Made by a program: the position numbers and the translations under genes. The notes below the pieces were generated by a model, which worked only from the letters and a program-made list of their open reading frames with translations, was not told where the DNA came from and did not search any database. A stretch of 39,067 nt of DNA from an uncultured Muribaculaceae bacterium (lineage in GTDB: Bacteria; Bacteroidota; Bacteroidia; Bacteroidales; Muribaculaceae). The stretch spans positions 57,940 through 97,006 of the forward strand of contig CAJURN010000010.1 of assembly GCA_910589055.1 (NCBI GenBank), in the 5' to 3' direction. Shown here in pieces: positions 1-8,645 of the stretch (its first letter is position 1; the number at the start of each line of letters is the position of its first letter).

Positions 1-46
1 CAAATTTACAACAAGCGCAAAGCAAAATTTATTTTAGCTTTACTAT

Positions 47-91
47 TAGCCCCGGCCTGAGCGCGGGGATGGAGCGTTCGGGCCGGGGCTA
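47..91 (-). terminator. Hairpin downstream of the GH51 gene
   Basis: An 11-bp perfect inverted repeat (47-57 with 81-91, core AGCCCCGGCC/GGCCGGGGCT) lies just past the GH51 stop codon. The stem is strong, but the sequence after it on the minus strand is A/T-mixed, not a clean U-run. It could be a terminator or an mRNA 3'-end stabiliser. Nothing else is visible in bases 1-110. Confidence 0.5.
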
Positions 92-110
92 TTATTGGAG
101 TTGTATTAAC

Positions 111-2144
111 TTAACGGAGGGGCAGGCGATAGACGCGGAAGGTCTTGGCGGGGATTTCGCCCAAAGAGAGGGTGGCGGTGCGTTTCTCGACCGCGGGGGC
201 GGAGAGGGTGGATTCTGTCACTTTGCTGTGAATCTGCATGTTGGTGCCTTCAAGAGCATCGAGGGCATCGGTGCCGTCGAGTGACAACACCTTGATGGAG
301 CCGATTGAGGCTTTCTTGGGCAGCCCTTTGATGTCGATACGGATGTCGCGCGGAGTCTCGGCGGTGTTTACAATCTTGATGATGTAGGAATTGTCGTTTT
401 TGTCGAGGACTGCACTTGCGAAAAGCCCGTTCTGGTCGTCAAGTCCGGCCACGGGTTTGCCGCCGAGGGTCAGGGGAAGTACGTTTGTGCCCTTGTTGAG
501 CGAATAAAGCTGCTGTACGTTGTAGGATGACGTCTTTGTCATGCCCATGTTGTCGAACCATATCATGTCGGGACGCCATTGCCAGCCTTCGGTGTGTGCG
601 AACAGGGGCGCGTAGGTAGCCATGTGCACTACGTCGGCGTTGCGTTCGAGCCCCGTCATGAGTGCGGCTTCCCAAAGAGCGGTGTTGAAGTGGTTGTATT
701 TTTTCTTGCGTCCGTGGCAGGCATATTCACCGGCGAATACTTTGGGGCCTTTGCGGTCGTAGTTGTCATAGCGGGTGCCGCATTTGCTGAACCAGTCTTC
801 CTTGCGGTAGAAATGTTCGTCGACAAGGTCAACGCCCAGGCGTTTCATCTCGGGCCAGAGGTAGTCGAACTTATCGCCTTCGGAATCGGGACCCGACGAA
901 CCGATAATTTTGATTTCGGGATGCTTGGCGCGGAGTGTCTTCACGAAGGGGGCGAGACGCTCGACGTATTCCGGACCCCACTGTTCGTTGCCCACGCCGA
1001 GGAATTTAAGGTTGAAAGGCGCGGGGTGTCCCATCTCGGCACGCAGTGCGCCCCAGGTGGTAGTGGTGTCGCCGTTGGCAAATTCAATCAGGTCGAGGGC
1101 GTCCTGAATGTAGCAGTCGAGGCTGTCTGAAGGAACGTGGGCGTGGAGGTCGTCATTCTGATACTGGCACACGAGTCCGACATTGATAACCGGCAGCGGT
1201 TCGGCGCCGATTTCCTCGGAGAGCAGGAAGTATTCGTAGAATCCGAGACCGTAGGTCTGATAGTAATCGGGGAAGAAGCGCTTGGGGAAGGTGTAGTGCC
1301 AGCGGTTCATGTTGAGGGGTCGGTTCTCCACCGGACCGACGGTGTTTTTCCACTGGTAGCGGTCGCCGAGTTCGGTACCCTCGACAATACATCCGCCCGG
1401 GAAGCGGAACACGCCGGGCTTGAGGTCGTAGAGCGCCTGGGCAAGGTCGGCTCGCAGGCCGTTTTCATGACCTTTCCAAGTATTGACGGGGAAAAGCGAC
1501 ACGTGTTCGAGGTCGACGGCGCACTGATCGTCGGGCTTGGCGAGGAACACGCGGAGTTTGCCCTTGGATACGGTTGCCGTGGGTTTCAGAACGGCGGTGT
1601 ATTTGGTCCACTTGTCGGATGTGATTTCGATGTGTTTTTTTGCGCACACCTGCGATTCGCCGCCTGTGGCGGGGTCAACAAGCTCGATACGGATTTTCGC
1701 CGAAGCTCCGGGGCGGTCGGTACGCGCCCACACCGAGAAGCGGTATTGCTCGCCTTCCTTGAAGGATACGCCGAAGAATCCTTCGTTTTCGAGTCCGGTG
1801 TGCTTATGGTCGTGTCCGGCTGCCGAGAGGCGCACGTAGTGGGGATTGCGTTCGAAAGGACCGTCGCCCTCGCGCACTTCCACACCTCCGAAGCTGTACC
1901 AGCCCATGAGGTTCTGCGGAAATTCAAACGATCGGTTCTTCACCATTTCGGCGTACAGGCCGCCGTCGGCTCCGTAGTTGATGTCTTCAAAGAAAAGGCC
2001 ATACATAGTAGGCTGAATCTCAGCGCCGGGCTTGGCGGCATTGAGGTCGAGAACGGTCACGCCGGAATCGGTCGCACCTGCGGCTGTCGCCGCCAAAACG
2101 GCACCGGCACATAAAAAGGATGATAAAAGTCGGTTGATTTTCAT
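111..2144 (-). CDS. Alpha-L-arabinofuranosidase, GH51 family, secreted
   Basis: A 677-aa enzyme expected to release terminal alpha-L-arabinofuranose from arabinan, arabinoxylan or arabinogalactan side chains. It starts with a signal peptide (hydrophobic residues about 5-23, likely cut after AAGA), so it acts in the periplasm or outside. Residues about 95-220 resemble a carbohydrate-binding beta-sandwich inserted before the catalytic barrel. The catalytic barrel shows GVGNEQWGP, with E387 as likely acid/base, and VFAGEYACHG, with E473 as likely nucleophile, both at the places expected for GH51. The C-terminal part (about 560-677) fits the beta-sandwich usual in this family, and the length is normal for Bacteroidales GH51. 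A TATCTTTG box (RC of 2173-2180) lies 29 bp upstream of the start. A GH43-type gene at 5679 may serve the same substrate, but no SusC/SusD pair is present, so this is not a complete polysaccharide utilisation locus. Confidence 0.93.
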   Translation of the reverse strand: MKINRLLSSFLCAGAVLAATAAGATDSGVTVLDLNAAKPGAEIQPTMYGLFFEDINYGADGGLYAEMVKNRSFEFPQNLMGWYSFGGVEVREGDGPFERNPHYVRLSAAGHDHKHTGLENEGFFGVSFKEGEQYRFSVWARTDRPGASAKIRIELVDPATGGESQVCAKKHIEITSDKWTKYTAVLKPTATVSKGKLRVFLAKPDDQCAVDLEHVSLFPVNTWKGHENGLRADLAQALYDLKPGVFRFPGGCIVEGTELGDRYQWKNTVGPVENRPLNMNRWHYTFPKRFFPDYYQTYGLGFYEYFLLSEEIGAEPLPVINVGLVCQYQNDDLHAHVPSDSLDCYIQDALDLIEFANGDTTTTWGALRAEMGHPAPFNLKFLGVGNEQWGPEYVERLAPFVKTLRAKHPEIKIIGSSGPDSEGDKFDYLWPEMKRLGVDLVDEHFYRKEDWFSKCGTRYDNYDRKGPKVFAGEYACHGRKKKYNHFNTALWEAALMTGLERNADVVHMATYAPLFAHTEGWQWRPDMIWFDNMGMTKTSSYNVQQLYSLNKGTNVLPLTLGGKPVAGLDDQNGLFASAVLDKNDNSYIIKIVNTAETPRDIRIDIKGLPKKASIGSIKVLSLDGTDALDALEGTNMQIHSKVTESTLSAPAVEKRTATLSLGEIPAKTFRVYRLPLR

Positions 2145-2172
2145 GGAATATTAATCGGTTATGATTAGGCTG

Positions 2173-2180
2173 CAAAGATA
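2173..2180 (-). promoter_or_regulatory. Putative -7 box for the GH51 gene
   Basis: Reads TATCTTTG on the minus strand, an exact match to the Bacteroidota -7 consensus TAnnTTTG, 29 bp before the GH51 start. No clear TTTG -33 box lies at the right spacing, and the upstream side runs into the terminator of the preceding gene. Confidence 0.35.
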
Positions 2181-2189
2181 GCGCTTTTT

Positions 2190-2229
2190 CCGGAAAAGAA
2201 AAAAGCACCCGGCTCGCGGCCGGGTGCTT
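2190..2229 (-). terminator. Rho-independent terminator of the 2252-5353 gene
   Basis: Perfect 11-bp stem (2203-2213 with 2219-2229, AAGCACCCGGC) and a 5-nt loop. On the minus strand it is followed by a T-rich run (TTTTTTCTTTT). It lies 22 bp after the stop codon of the large secreted protein gene and separates it from GH51. Confidence 0.85.
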
Positions 2230-2251
2230 CGGGAATATGTGTGGATGAGAA

Positions 2252-5200
2252 TCAGCGCACGATTACCGCGGATGTTACTGCGGAGGTGCGGACCACGTAG
2301 ATGCCGGGAGCTACGTTGATGGCAGCGGCTCCGGCTGCATCGGCGGTGGCTTTTGCAGCCATGATGCCTGAGGTTGTGAACACGCTGATGTCCGAACCGG
2401 CTTCTGCTCCGGCAACAATGATAATGCCTTCGCCTGCGGTGATGGCTGCCTGCTGTGCGGCTGCTACGGATTCAACGCCGGAATTGTCTGTCGCGGCTTC
2501 CGACAGGCAGGATTCTCCGGCGGTGTACACGGTGGAGACGTTGTAAACTGTATCCATTGCGCGGCTGCCTGATGCGGATGTATCGGTGAAGGTGAGTTCG
2601 GTCACAGGTTCGCTGTTGATGCACTCGCCGTCGCGGTAGATGTTGTAGCCTTGGATGATGTAGCGTTCGGTCTGGGCGGCACGGGTGTAGCTGATATCGT
2701 CGAGCATGAAGAAGAATTTATCTTCCGAGGTGCAGCGGATGGCGAAGTGGCGCGCTCCGGCAGGAACTGTGAATGTGCATTTCTTCCATGTCACGGGAAC
2801 GACAACGCGGTCAACGTAGGTGAAACTTTCAGTGGTGAAGCCTTCGGCAAGTTCCGTGGTGAGGAATTCGAAAGTCTCAAGGCCGTATTTGTCGTTGTAG
2901 GAGCGGGCATACACGGTCACTGTCTGTTCCGTTCCGGGCAGGAGGGGCGAGATGAGCCAGTCGTCGTTGAGTCCGGAAGTCGCTGCGAATGAGCCGAGAT
3001 ATTTGTCGCCGGTGTGTGCGGCATAGTCTTCTGATTCAAAAGCTGAAGCGTCGAAAACGATGTAAGCCATGGGCGAGAACTGGCCGGGGAAAGTGTCGTC
3101 GCCGCCGAACGAATAGGTTCTTGCGCCGTCAACATCTATGAAAGTCCAGTCGTTCGCATCGTTGATTGCGAATGATTGGCAGTTTTCGAAGCTCTCGGCA
3201 ATCGCTTCAGGTTCGGAGCTGAGAGCCGGAGCAGCCCATGTGAGCACAACTGAACCGTCGGCCTGAGTGTCGGCCACGAGGTTTTCGGCAACAGGATAGT
3301 CGGGGAAGATTATATCTGTCACGATTTCGGCGCCGGTGTTGTCGGCGGGATTCTCGTCGGCTGCATAATTCACGGCGATGGTGTAGGTCACGCTCTCGGG
3401 CCAGTTTACTCCGGGATGTTCAGTGAATACAACCGTAGTGGAGGACGATGCTGTGAGGCTTCCGATGTTTTTGGTATCCACTACCTTGCCGTCGCGACGC
3501 AGCTCTACGGAGAAGGCTCCGGCGTCGGTGGCTCCGATGTTGCGCACGGTTGCAGTGATGCTTTCGTCGCGTCCTGTCTTCATCTGCGAGGGAATTGCGA
3601 ACGCTTTGAGTTCAAGGTCGCTGGCATACGGGTCTTTTACTGTGAATCCGTCGAAAAGAGGATAATAGCCCATGCCGGTGGCAAGCGGATGTGTCTCCAC
3701 TTCGATGCCAACGATTACAGATGTGCCCTTGTAGGCATCGAGAGGAATCACGGCGCTTCTCCATCCGTCGCTGTCGCCGAGCGGGAATACCGCTCCTTCG
3801 ACGCGCTGACCGTTAACGACGGCATATGCAACGTCCGTGCTCGGGCCGCCGGAAGTGGTCTTCCATGTGTAGTAGAAGAATGTGAAAATGGGATTACGGG
3901 CATCGGCGGGAATAGCCACCTTGCCGGAACCGAGACTTGCAACGGTGCCGTTTTCAGGTGTCAGACGCAGTACGAAGCCGTCTTCGTCAAGGTCGGTCGA
4001 GAGCGGTGCGATGCTCCAGTTGCCCCAGGCGGTGATGTTGTGGGTGAGATACATCGCCGAATTCACGCGAAGTTCCATCGGCAGCGCGTAAGGCTTTCCT
4101 ACGGCAACAAGAGGCGATATTGTCGGAGCGGAGGCTCCTGCTTCGGTCACGGCTGTTACGTTGTACTCGACAAAAGTCTGTGAGTTTGCAGAGATTGCGC
4201 GGAAGGTGTGGCTTGTTCCGGTGATTCCGGATGCGATTTCCTGACTTTCGTCTGCTGCGGAGGTGATGGTGTAGGTAACGAGCGACGGATTGATGGTGTG
4301 GCCGTATTCATTGGTGTTTACTGCATCCCACGACAGAGTAACCATGCCGTCACTTTCTGTCTCGACAAGTTCAACGCCTGTGGGTGATGCGGGCTTAGCC
4401 ATGCCGATGAAAACGTTGACGCTCATTGCCGTTCCTTCACGGCCACCAATCACCGGAGTGACGGTGTAGGTGTACATGCCTGATTCGGAAACAACATCCG
4501 AGGCCGTACATTCCTGTCCTGCTGCAACGCCGGTAAAATCCTTTACATGCTCGCCGTTGCGGGTCACGTCGATTCGGTCGATTGTGGTTAGTGGATTCCC
4601 TTCTGAATCGGTCGCCGGAGCTTTGAATGATATTGTGGCGGAGAGTCCGGCATCAGGGTCGGGAGCGCCGGTAAGCTCGGTTACAGCCGAAGGTAGCGTG
4701 GCCGCTCCGACAGCCTCGATGGTGAATTGCCTTACAAAAAGCGACCATTGGTCTTTTTCGCTGCAGCCATGGATGCCAAGATAGTAAAGGCCTGTGGATG
4801 TGGCTGTGAAACTGCCTGTGTTAGCCTGATATGAATCAAGATCTTTCTTGGAATTAACAGTTGCAACCTCTGTTACGGGAATGACGGTAGTAGTCATGGC
4901 TTCAACAGTAGGCGCTGCACCGACATATACGCCCATGCGTTCCACGGTTCCGGTATCGGCACATCTGGTTAGAATAGAGAAAGAATATTCCATTCCTGCT
5001 TCAAGGCGTACAGGTTGGGTGATAAGCCAGTCATCCATGTCGAGGTTGGAATTGTAGTTGATTACAGCCTCCTTGTTGCTGTACTTCCAGGTTTTGCCGT
5101 CGCCGTTGGCGTCAATTACTGTGTACTTGTTCAGCCCATCGTCTTGTGTGAACGTGGCCGTGTACGGAGGTGTGATGGCTACGTCTGTTGCGCGCAAGGG

Positions 5201-5353
5201 TCGCGAGGCTTTGACTGATGCCTTGTTTTGGCTTTCGAGACGGATTTCAGAACCGGTTCCGGGGGCGAAACGTGATGTCCCGACAGGAGCGGATGCTGCC
5301 GCGGATGCGATTGTAGCAACCGACAGCGCAACGACTGATAGGAAGTGTTTCAT
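2252..5353 (-). CDS. Large secreted multidomain protein: choice-of-anchor J, FnIII, CARDB-like, T9SS-like tail
   Basis: The 1033-aa start at 5353 (MKHFLSVVALSVATIASAAA) was chosen because it gives a clean signal peptide; the frame stays open to 5503 but the extra 50 residues are low-complexity. Visible parts: a jelly-roll region (about 55-220) with DDWLITQPV, typical of choice-of-anchor J/cleaved-adhesin domains; two fibronectin-III-like repeats (about 240-430, the second with VTLSWDAVN); a beta-sandwich (about 440-590); a CARDB-like stretch (about 590-690, TVRNIGATDAG); another FnIII strand set (VVLTWAAPA); a second choice-of-anchor J domain (about 730-880, DDWLISPLL); and a C-terminal tail (about 965-1033) ending GIYVVRTSAVTSAVIVR, like a T9SS type A sorting domain. 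This suggests an exported surface or matrix protein, possibly proteolytic or adhesive, but no catalytic motif was found. It has its own terminator. Confidence 0.8.
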   Translation of the reverse strand: MKHFLSVVALSVATIASAAASAPVGTSRFAPGTGSEIRLESQNKASVKASRPLRATDVAITPPYTATFTQDDGLNKYTVIDANGDGKTWKYSNKEAVINYNSNLDMDDWLITQPVRLEAGMEYSFSILTRCADTGTVERMGVYVGAAPTVEAMTTTVIPVTEVATVNSKKDLDSYQANTGSFTATSTGLYYLGIHGCSEKDQWSLFVRQFTIEAVGAATLPSAVTELTGAPDPDAGLSATISFKAPATDSEGNPLTTIDRIDVTRNGEHVKDFTGVAAGQECTASDVVSESGMYTYTVTPVIGGREGTAMSVNVFIGMAKPASPTGVELVETESDGMVTLSWDAVNTNEYGHTINPSLVTYTITSAADESQEIASGITGTSHTFRAISANSQTFVEYNVTAVTEAGASAPTISPLVAVGKPYALPMELRVNSAMYLTHNITAWGNWSIAPLSTDLDEDGFVLRLTPENGTVASLGSGKVAIPADARNPIFTFFYYTWKTTSGGPSTDVAYAVVNGQRVEGAVFPLGDSDGWRSAVIPLDAYKGTSVIVGIEVETHPLATGMGYYPLFDGFTVKDPYASDLELKAFAIPSQMKTGRDESITATVRNIGATDAGAFSVELRRDGKVVDTKNIGSLTASSSTTVVFTEHPGVNWPESVTYTIAVNYAADENPADNTGAEIVTDIIFPDYPVAENLVADTQADGSVVLTWAAPALSSEPEAIAESFENCQSFAINDANDWTFIDVDGARTYSFGGDDTFPGQFSPMAYIVFDASAFESEDYAAHTGDKYLGSFAATSGLNDDWLISPLLPGTEQTVTVYARSYNDKYGLETFEFLTTELAEGFTTESFTYVDRVVVPVTWKKCTFTVPAGARHFAIRCTSEDKFFFMLDDISYTRAAQTERYIIQGYNIYRDGECINSEPVTELTFTDTSASGSRAMDTVYNVSTVYTAGESCLSEAATDNSGVESVAAAQQAAITAGEGIIIVAGAEAGSDISVFTTSGIMAAKATADAAGAAAINVAPGIYVVRTSAVTSAVIVR

Positions 5354-5419
5354 TGTGTAGGGATAATTGTTGGTTGATGATGTTAGTGTAATGGAAATGA
5401 TACAAAATAATTCCGGCGG

Positions 5420-5449
5420 TAAATGTAAATATAAATTTTGATTTACAAA
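5420..5449 (-). promoter_or_regulatory. Possible promoter of the choice-of-anchor J gene
   Basis: On the minus strand TTTG (RC of 5446-5449), an 18-bp spacer, then TACATTTA (RC of 5420-5427), one base off TAnnTTTG and slightly short-spaced. The start codon is 66 bp downstream. The region is very A/T-rich, so chance matches are likely. Confidence 0.3.
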
Positions 5450-5480
5450 TGATATTTTTAGAAAAATTGCTGATAAAGCG

Positions 5481-5528
5481 AAAAAAAAGAAAAAACCGGT
5501 CAAGTCATATGGCGACCTGACCGGTTTT
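5481..5528 (-). terminator. Rho-independent terminator after tRNA-Gly
   Basis: Perfect 11-bp stem (5492-5502 with 5518-5528, AAAACCGGTCA/TGACCGGTTTT). On the minus strand it is followed by a long T-rich run (RC of 5481-5491). It begins 3 nt beyond the tRNA 3' end, which marks the tRNA as a single-gene unit. Confidence 0.9.
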
Positions 5529-5531
5529 GGG

Positions 5532-5604
5532 AGCGGTAAACGGGGCTCGAACCCGCGACCCTCAGCTTGGGAAGCTGATGCTCTACCAACTGAGCTACTA
5601 CCGC
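5532..5604 (-). tRNA. tRNA-Gly (anticodon CCC)
   Basis: Folds as a full cloverleaf on the minus strand: acceptor GCGGTAG pairing with TTACCGC (one G-T pair), D-arm GCTC...GAGC, anticodon arm TCAGC-TTCCCAA-GCTGA with anticodon CCC (complement of 5569-5571), and T-arm GCGGG-TTCGAGC-CCCGT. The discriminator base is T, as usual for bacterial tRNA-Gly. The 3' CCA is not encoded. It should read GGG codons. Confidence 0.97.
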
Positions 5605-5624
5605 ATGCGTGTCTGTTCCGAGGA

Positions 5625-5632
5625 CAAAGTTA
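5625..5632 (-). promoter_or_regulatory. Putative -7 box of tRNA-Gly
   Basis: TAACTTTG on the minus strand, matching TAnnTTTG, 20 bp before the tRNA 5' end. No convincing -33 TTTG is present. It sits almost back to back with the plus-strand box at 5645-5652. Confidence 0.4.
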
Positions 5633-5644
5633 ATGCTTTTTTTG

Positions 5645-5652
5645 TATCTTTG
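5645..5652 (+). promoter_or_regulatory. Putative -7 box of the GH43-type gene
   Basis: TATCTTTG, an exact match to TAnnTTTG, 26 bp before the ATG at 5679. The -33 position has no TTTG. Confidence 0.4.
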
Positions 5653-5678
5653 TTTTCTGATAACCAAAAAATATTTCC

Positions 5679-6707
5679 ATGAAAAAGATATTTTACACTT
5701 TAGCCTGCGGATTCATGATGGCCTGTACAGCCGGAGTCAATGCTGCCGAAAGCGATATGGCGGCTTATCTGATGGTGTTTCATAAGGATGATACCCACGG
5801 ATTGCATATGGCCGTGAGCCACGACGGATACACCTTTACAGCCCTTAACGGCGGGCGCCCCGTGATTGCAGGCGACACGATAGCCGAGCAGCGCGGAATC
5901 CGCGACCCGCACATTTTCCGCGGTCCGGACGGCGCTTTCTATCTCGCGATGACCGACTTGCACATATTTGCGCAGAAAGAAGGCTACCGCGACACGGAGT
6001 GGGAGTGGGACGGCAAAAAATACGGCTGGGGAAATAACCGCGGCCTTGTGCTGATGAAGTCGCGCGACCTGATGAATTGGTCGCACTCTATCGTGCATGT
6101 CAATGAACTTGACAGCGCCCTCAGTGATATAGGTTGCGCATGGGCACCGGAAACGGCATACGACAATGAGCGCGGACGCCTGATGCTGTATTTCACCATG
6201 CGTTACGGCACGGGGATGAATCGCTTGTATTACGCGTATGTAGATGACGATTTCACCCGTTTCGAGACTCTTCCGGAACTACTCTATGAATATCCCGACA
6301 AGCGTACTACGGCCATCGACGGCGATATCACGCGCGTTGGCGACAAGTATCATCTAATGTATGTGGCTCACGACGGCACCCCGGGCATCAAGCAGGCGGT
6401 AGCCAAGGACATCACGGGCCCGTATGAATTCCTGCCCGATTGGATTGATCCCGAACCCAAGGCATGTGAGGCTCCGAATGTGTGGAAGCGCATCGGCGAG
6501 GACAAGTGGGTGCTGATGTACGACTGCTACGGCATCGACACCCATAATTTCGGATTCATGGAAACGTCTGATTTCGTGAATTTCACTCCCCTCGGACACT
6601 TCAATGAGGGCGTGATGAAAACCACCAACTTCACCTCCCCCAAGCACGGCGCCGTAATCCACATCACCGCTGCCGAAGCCGCCGCCCTGGAAAACCGGTG
6701 GAAGTAG
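5679..6707 (+). CDS. GH43-type glycosidase (five-bladed propeller), exported
   Basis: A 342-aa protein with an N-terminal export signal. It can be read as a type I signal (cut near GVNA) or a weak lipobox ending at C16, and I cannot decide which. Three motifs fit the GH43 catalytic triad: GIRDPHIFR with D76 as general base, TTAIDGDITR with D214 as pKa modulator, and CEAPNVWKR with E264 as general acid. Their order and spacing match the family. Such enzymes are usually arabinosidases, xylosidases or galactosidases acting on plant polysaccharides; the sequence alone does not fix the substrate. The GH51 gene upstream makes an arabinose-containing glycan plausible. It is convergent with the reductase gene at 6724, with only 16 bp between their stops. 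Confidence 0.85.
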   Translation: MKKIFYTLACGFMMACTAGVNAAESDMAAYLMVFHKDDTHGLHMAVSHDGYTFTALNGGRPVIAGDTIAEQRGIRDPHIFRGPDGAFYLAMTDLHIFAQKEGYRDTEWEWDGKKYGWGNNRGLVLMKSRDLMNWSHSIVHVNELDSALSDIGCAWAPETAYDNERGRLMLYFTMRYGTGMNRLYYAYVDDDFTRFETLPELLYEYPDKRTTAIDGDITRVGDKYHLMYVAHDGTPGIKQAVAKDITGPYEFLPDWIDPEPKACEAPNVWKRIGEDKWVLMYDCYGIDTHNFGFMETSDFVNFTPLGHFNEGVMKTTNFTSPKHGAVIHITAAEAAALENRWK

Positions 6708-6723
6708 GCGACAGCCCGGACGG

Positions 6724-7353
6724 TCAGCCTTCGGTGTGGAAGCTGGTGAAGGAGCTGCGTTCCTGGGCGGGGATGCCGAATTCTTTACGGGCCATGTCGA
6801 TTGCCTTGATGAGGAAGGCCATGTTGCGGCCGAGGTTGCGCATGGTCTGGAGGCCTTCAAGGTCGGCTTCGACATCGGAGGCCGTGAAGCCGTGCACTTC
6901 ATTCCAATAAGTCGACGATACCACAGGCATTGAGCTTATGGTGAAATATTTGTTGATTTCGTCGAAAGCTGATGTGGAGCCTGCGCGGCGCGACGATACC
7001 ACGGCCGCCCCGACTTTCATAGTCTTGTCGAATCGGCCCGAGGTGCTATAAAACAGGCGGTCGAGAAAGGACAGGAGCTGGCCGTTGGAGCCAGCGTAGT
7101 ACACGGGGCTGCCGATGAGCAGGCCCTCGGCTTCGGCGAATTTCGGAGCAGTTTCGTTTACGGCGTCATTGAACACGCATCGTCCGTGCTCGCGGCAGAA
7201 ATTGCAGCCTATGCAGCCGCGGATATCTTTGGTGCCAATGTTGACACGTTCGGTTTCGATGCCGCAGGCGGCCAGAGTGGTCTCGACTTCGCGCAGTCCG
7301 CGGTCGGTGCAGCCGTTCAGGTGCGGGCTGCCGTTGATTACCAAAACTTTCAT
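6724..7353 (-). CDS. Flavodoxin-like NAD(P)H-dependent FMN reductase with a four-cysteine motif
   Basis: A 209-aa cytoplasmic flavoprotein. The N-terminus has the FMN-phosphate loop NGSPHLNGCTD (7-17) of the NADPH-dependent FMN reductase family, followed by C47-x2-C50-x2-C53-x5-C59 (GCIGCNFCREHGRC). That spacing resembles the compact cluster motif of iron-sulfur flavoproteins, so a [4Fe-4S] site is possible. GSPVYYAGSNGQLLSFLDR (about 81-99) is the usual flavin-contacting loop. It is expected to transfer electrons from NAD(P)H to quinones, nitro compounds or an unknown partner. Its ATG overlaps the stop codon of the SIMPL gene by one base (TAATG), so the two are probably translationally coupled. 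Confidence 0.87.
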   Translation of the reverse strand: MKVLVINGSPHLNGCTDRGLREVETTLAACGIETERVNIGTKDIRGCIGCNFCREHGRCVFNDAVNETAPKFAEAEGLLIGSPVYYAGSNGQLLSFLDRLFYSTSGRFDKTMKVGAAVVSSRRAGSTSAFDEINKYFTISSMPVVSSTYWNEVHGFTASDVEADLEGLQTMRNLGRNMAFLIKAIDMARKEFGIPAQERSSFTSFHTEG

Positions 7354-8060
7354 TAGTCTTCGAGGAAATAAGTTATAGAAGTGACTACGCGCACGGTCTT
7401 GATGTTAGGCGTGTACTGGTCGCGGTCGGAAATTGAGAACTGTCCCTGTGAGGCGGTCTTGATTTTGCCGAGGGAGCTGTGGGAGTCGGCGGCGAACTTG
7501 TCAGCGGCCTCGCGTGCGTTCTGTGTGGCTTCGGCTATCATCTCGGGCTTGATTGAGTTGAGGTCGGTGTACTCGTATTGTGTCGAGTATTGGTAGTCGC
7601 CTGCAACGATAGCGATGCCCTGTTTGAGAAGTTCGGTCTGCTTCTCGATGAGCTTGCGCACCTGCTCAACGTTCGATGATGTCACTACCAGCACGTTAGT
7701 CACCTGATAGCGGTAGCTGAGTTCCTGAGAGTTGTATCGGTCGGCGGTCCGGTCATACACAGAGGGTGCGTTTACTGAAATTTCCTGCTCGGACAGGCCG
7801 TTGCTTGTAAGGAAATTTTTAATCGCAGCGTTTGTGCGCTGGATTTTGTCGTATATCGCAGGGAGGTCGTTGCCGACTTCCTTAGTAACGATGGGCCAGG
7901 TTACTTTATTTGCCGGGACTTCCTTTTCGCAGAGTCCGCGCACGGTAACGACACGGTCGCGGTTGGTGAAATTGTCGATTCCGCCTTTAAGGCAAAATCC
8001 GAGAATCACGATGGCTACGGCCACGAGTGCCGATGAAATGATGATAGATTTAGCTGACAT
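7353..8060 (-). CDS. SIMPL (DUF541) domain protein
   Basis: A 235-aa protein with one N-terminal membrane segment (about 5-25) followed by a periplasmic or external SIMPL domain. Family features seen are VTVRGLCEKEVPANKVTW near the start of the domain, long amphipathic helices (QVRKLIEKQTELLKQGI) and the C-terminal strand KTVRVVTSITYFLED. The biochemical role of this family is not established; members are linked to envelope stress or act as oligomeric envelope proteins. It lies in the middle of a three-gene operon, 40 bp after the small lipoprotein gene and overlapping the flavin reductase gene by one base. Confidence 0.87.
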   Translation of the reverse strand: MSAKSIIISSALVAVAIVILGFCLKGGIDNFTNRDRVVTVRGLCEKEVPANKVTWPIVTKEVGNDLPAIYDKIQRTNAAIKNFLTSNGLSEQEISVNAPSVYDRTADRYNSQELSYRYQVTNVLVVTSSNVEQVRKLIEKQTELLKQGIAIVAGDYQYSTQYEYTDLNSIKPEMIAEATQNAREAADKFAADSHSSLGKIKTASQGQFSISDRDQYTPNIKTVRVVTSITYFLED

Positions 8061-8100
8061 GATGTGAGTGTATATGATGTGATTGAATATGATGTGTGGG

Positions 8101-8526
8101 TTATAGACCGTCGGTCATTGCGGCGAAACGGTCGTTGTATTCGTTAAGAGCGTGATAGTCGCGCAGATTGCTCTTGTCGAGGTTCCCGGCAAGTTCGGCA
8201 CGGTAAAGGGATGAACTGAATGTGAACAGATAGCCGAAGCGGTCCATGAATTCCGGGTCGGCCTGGAGCACGCGTGCGGCGCTTTCCTGCTCGTCGGTAT
8301 CGGATATTTCCGAGAGTTTACCGGTTTTGTCGATAAGGTATTCCAGAATAGCCTTGCTCTGCGAAATCATGCTTGCATAATCTTTTTGCGAAAGATTTTC
8401 GCCGCGTTCTATCTTTTCCGAGAGTTCCAGACATGTGTCATAATTGTAGCTTTCTGACGAACATGCGCAGAAAGCCAGCATGACAGCCATAAGGCATATT
8501 GAGGCAAAAGCCTTTAAGGGTTTCAT
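8101..8526 (-). CDS. Small lipoprotein of unknown function
   Basis: A 141-aa protein. The N-terminus MKPLKAFASICLMAVMLAFC is a hydrophobic export signal ending in a lipobox-like LAFCAC followed by SSES, so it is probably lipid-anchored. The mature part is helical and charged and has no motif I recognise. It is the first gene of the unit continuing into the SIMPL and flavin reductase genes and is divergent from trmD. No exact -7 box was found upstream. Confidence 0.7.
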   Translation of the reverse strand: MKPLKAFASICLMAVMLAFCACSSESYNYDTCLELSEKIERGENLSQKDYASMISQSKAILEYLIDKTGKLSEISDTDEQESAARVLQADPEFMDRFGYLFTFSSSLYRAELAGNLDKSNLRDYHALNEYNDRFAAMTDGL

Positions 8527-8590
8527 GATGCGGAAGTATGTGATTTAGTCGTTATGTATCTATTTTTAAACTCTGCCGGAGGGTGGAAAG

Positions 8591-8622
8591 TTTCTTGATT
8601 CTGCAAATTTATAGTAATTTTG
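8591..8622 (+). promoter_or_regulatory. Promoter of trmD
   Basis: TTTC (8591-8594, one base off TTTG), a 20-bp spacer, then TAATTTTG (8615-8622), an exact TAnnTTTG. The ATG at 8646 follows 23 bp later. Confidence 0.55.
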
Positions 8623-8645
8623 CAATATTAAAAAGAAAAACCGAC

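Noticed and set aside
1137..2114. A 325-codon plus-strand ORF opposite the GH51 gene
   Set aside because: A shadow of a strongly supported gene; high-GC third positions produce long antisense frames. Similar long antisense frames opposite pgi (23566-24291), the choice-of-anchor J gene (3416-4183) and lepB (37276-38439) were dropped for the same reason.
5354..5503. An N-terminal extension of the choice-of-anchor J protein (50 more residues)
   Set aside because: The extension is F-rich and low-complexity and crosses the likely promoter, whereas the ATG at 5353 gives a clean signal peptide.
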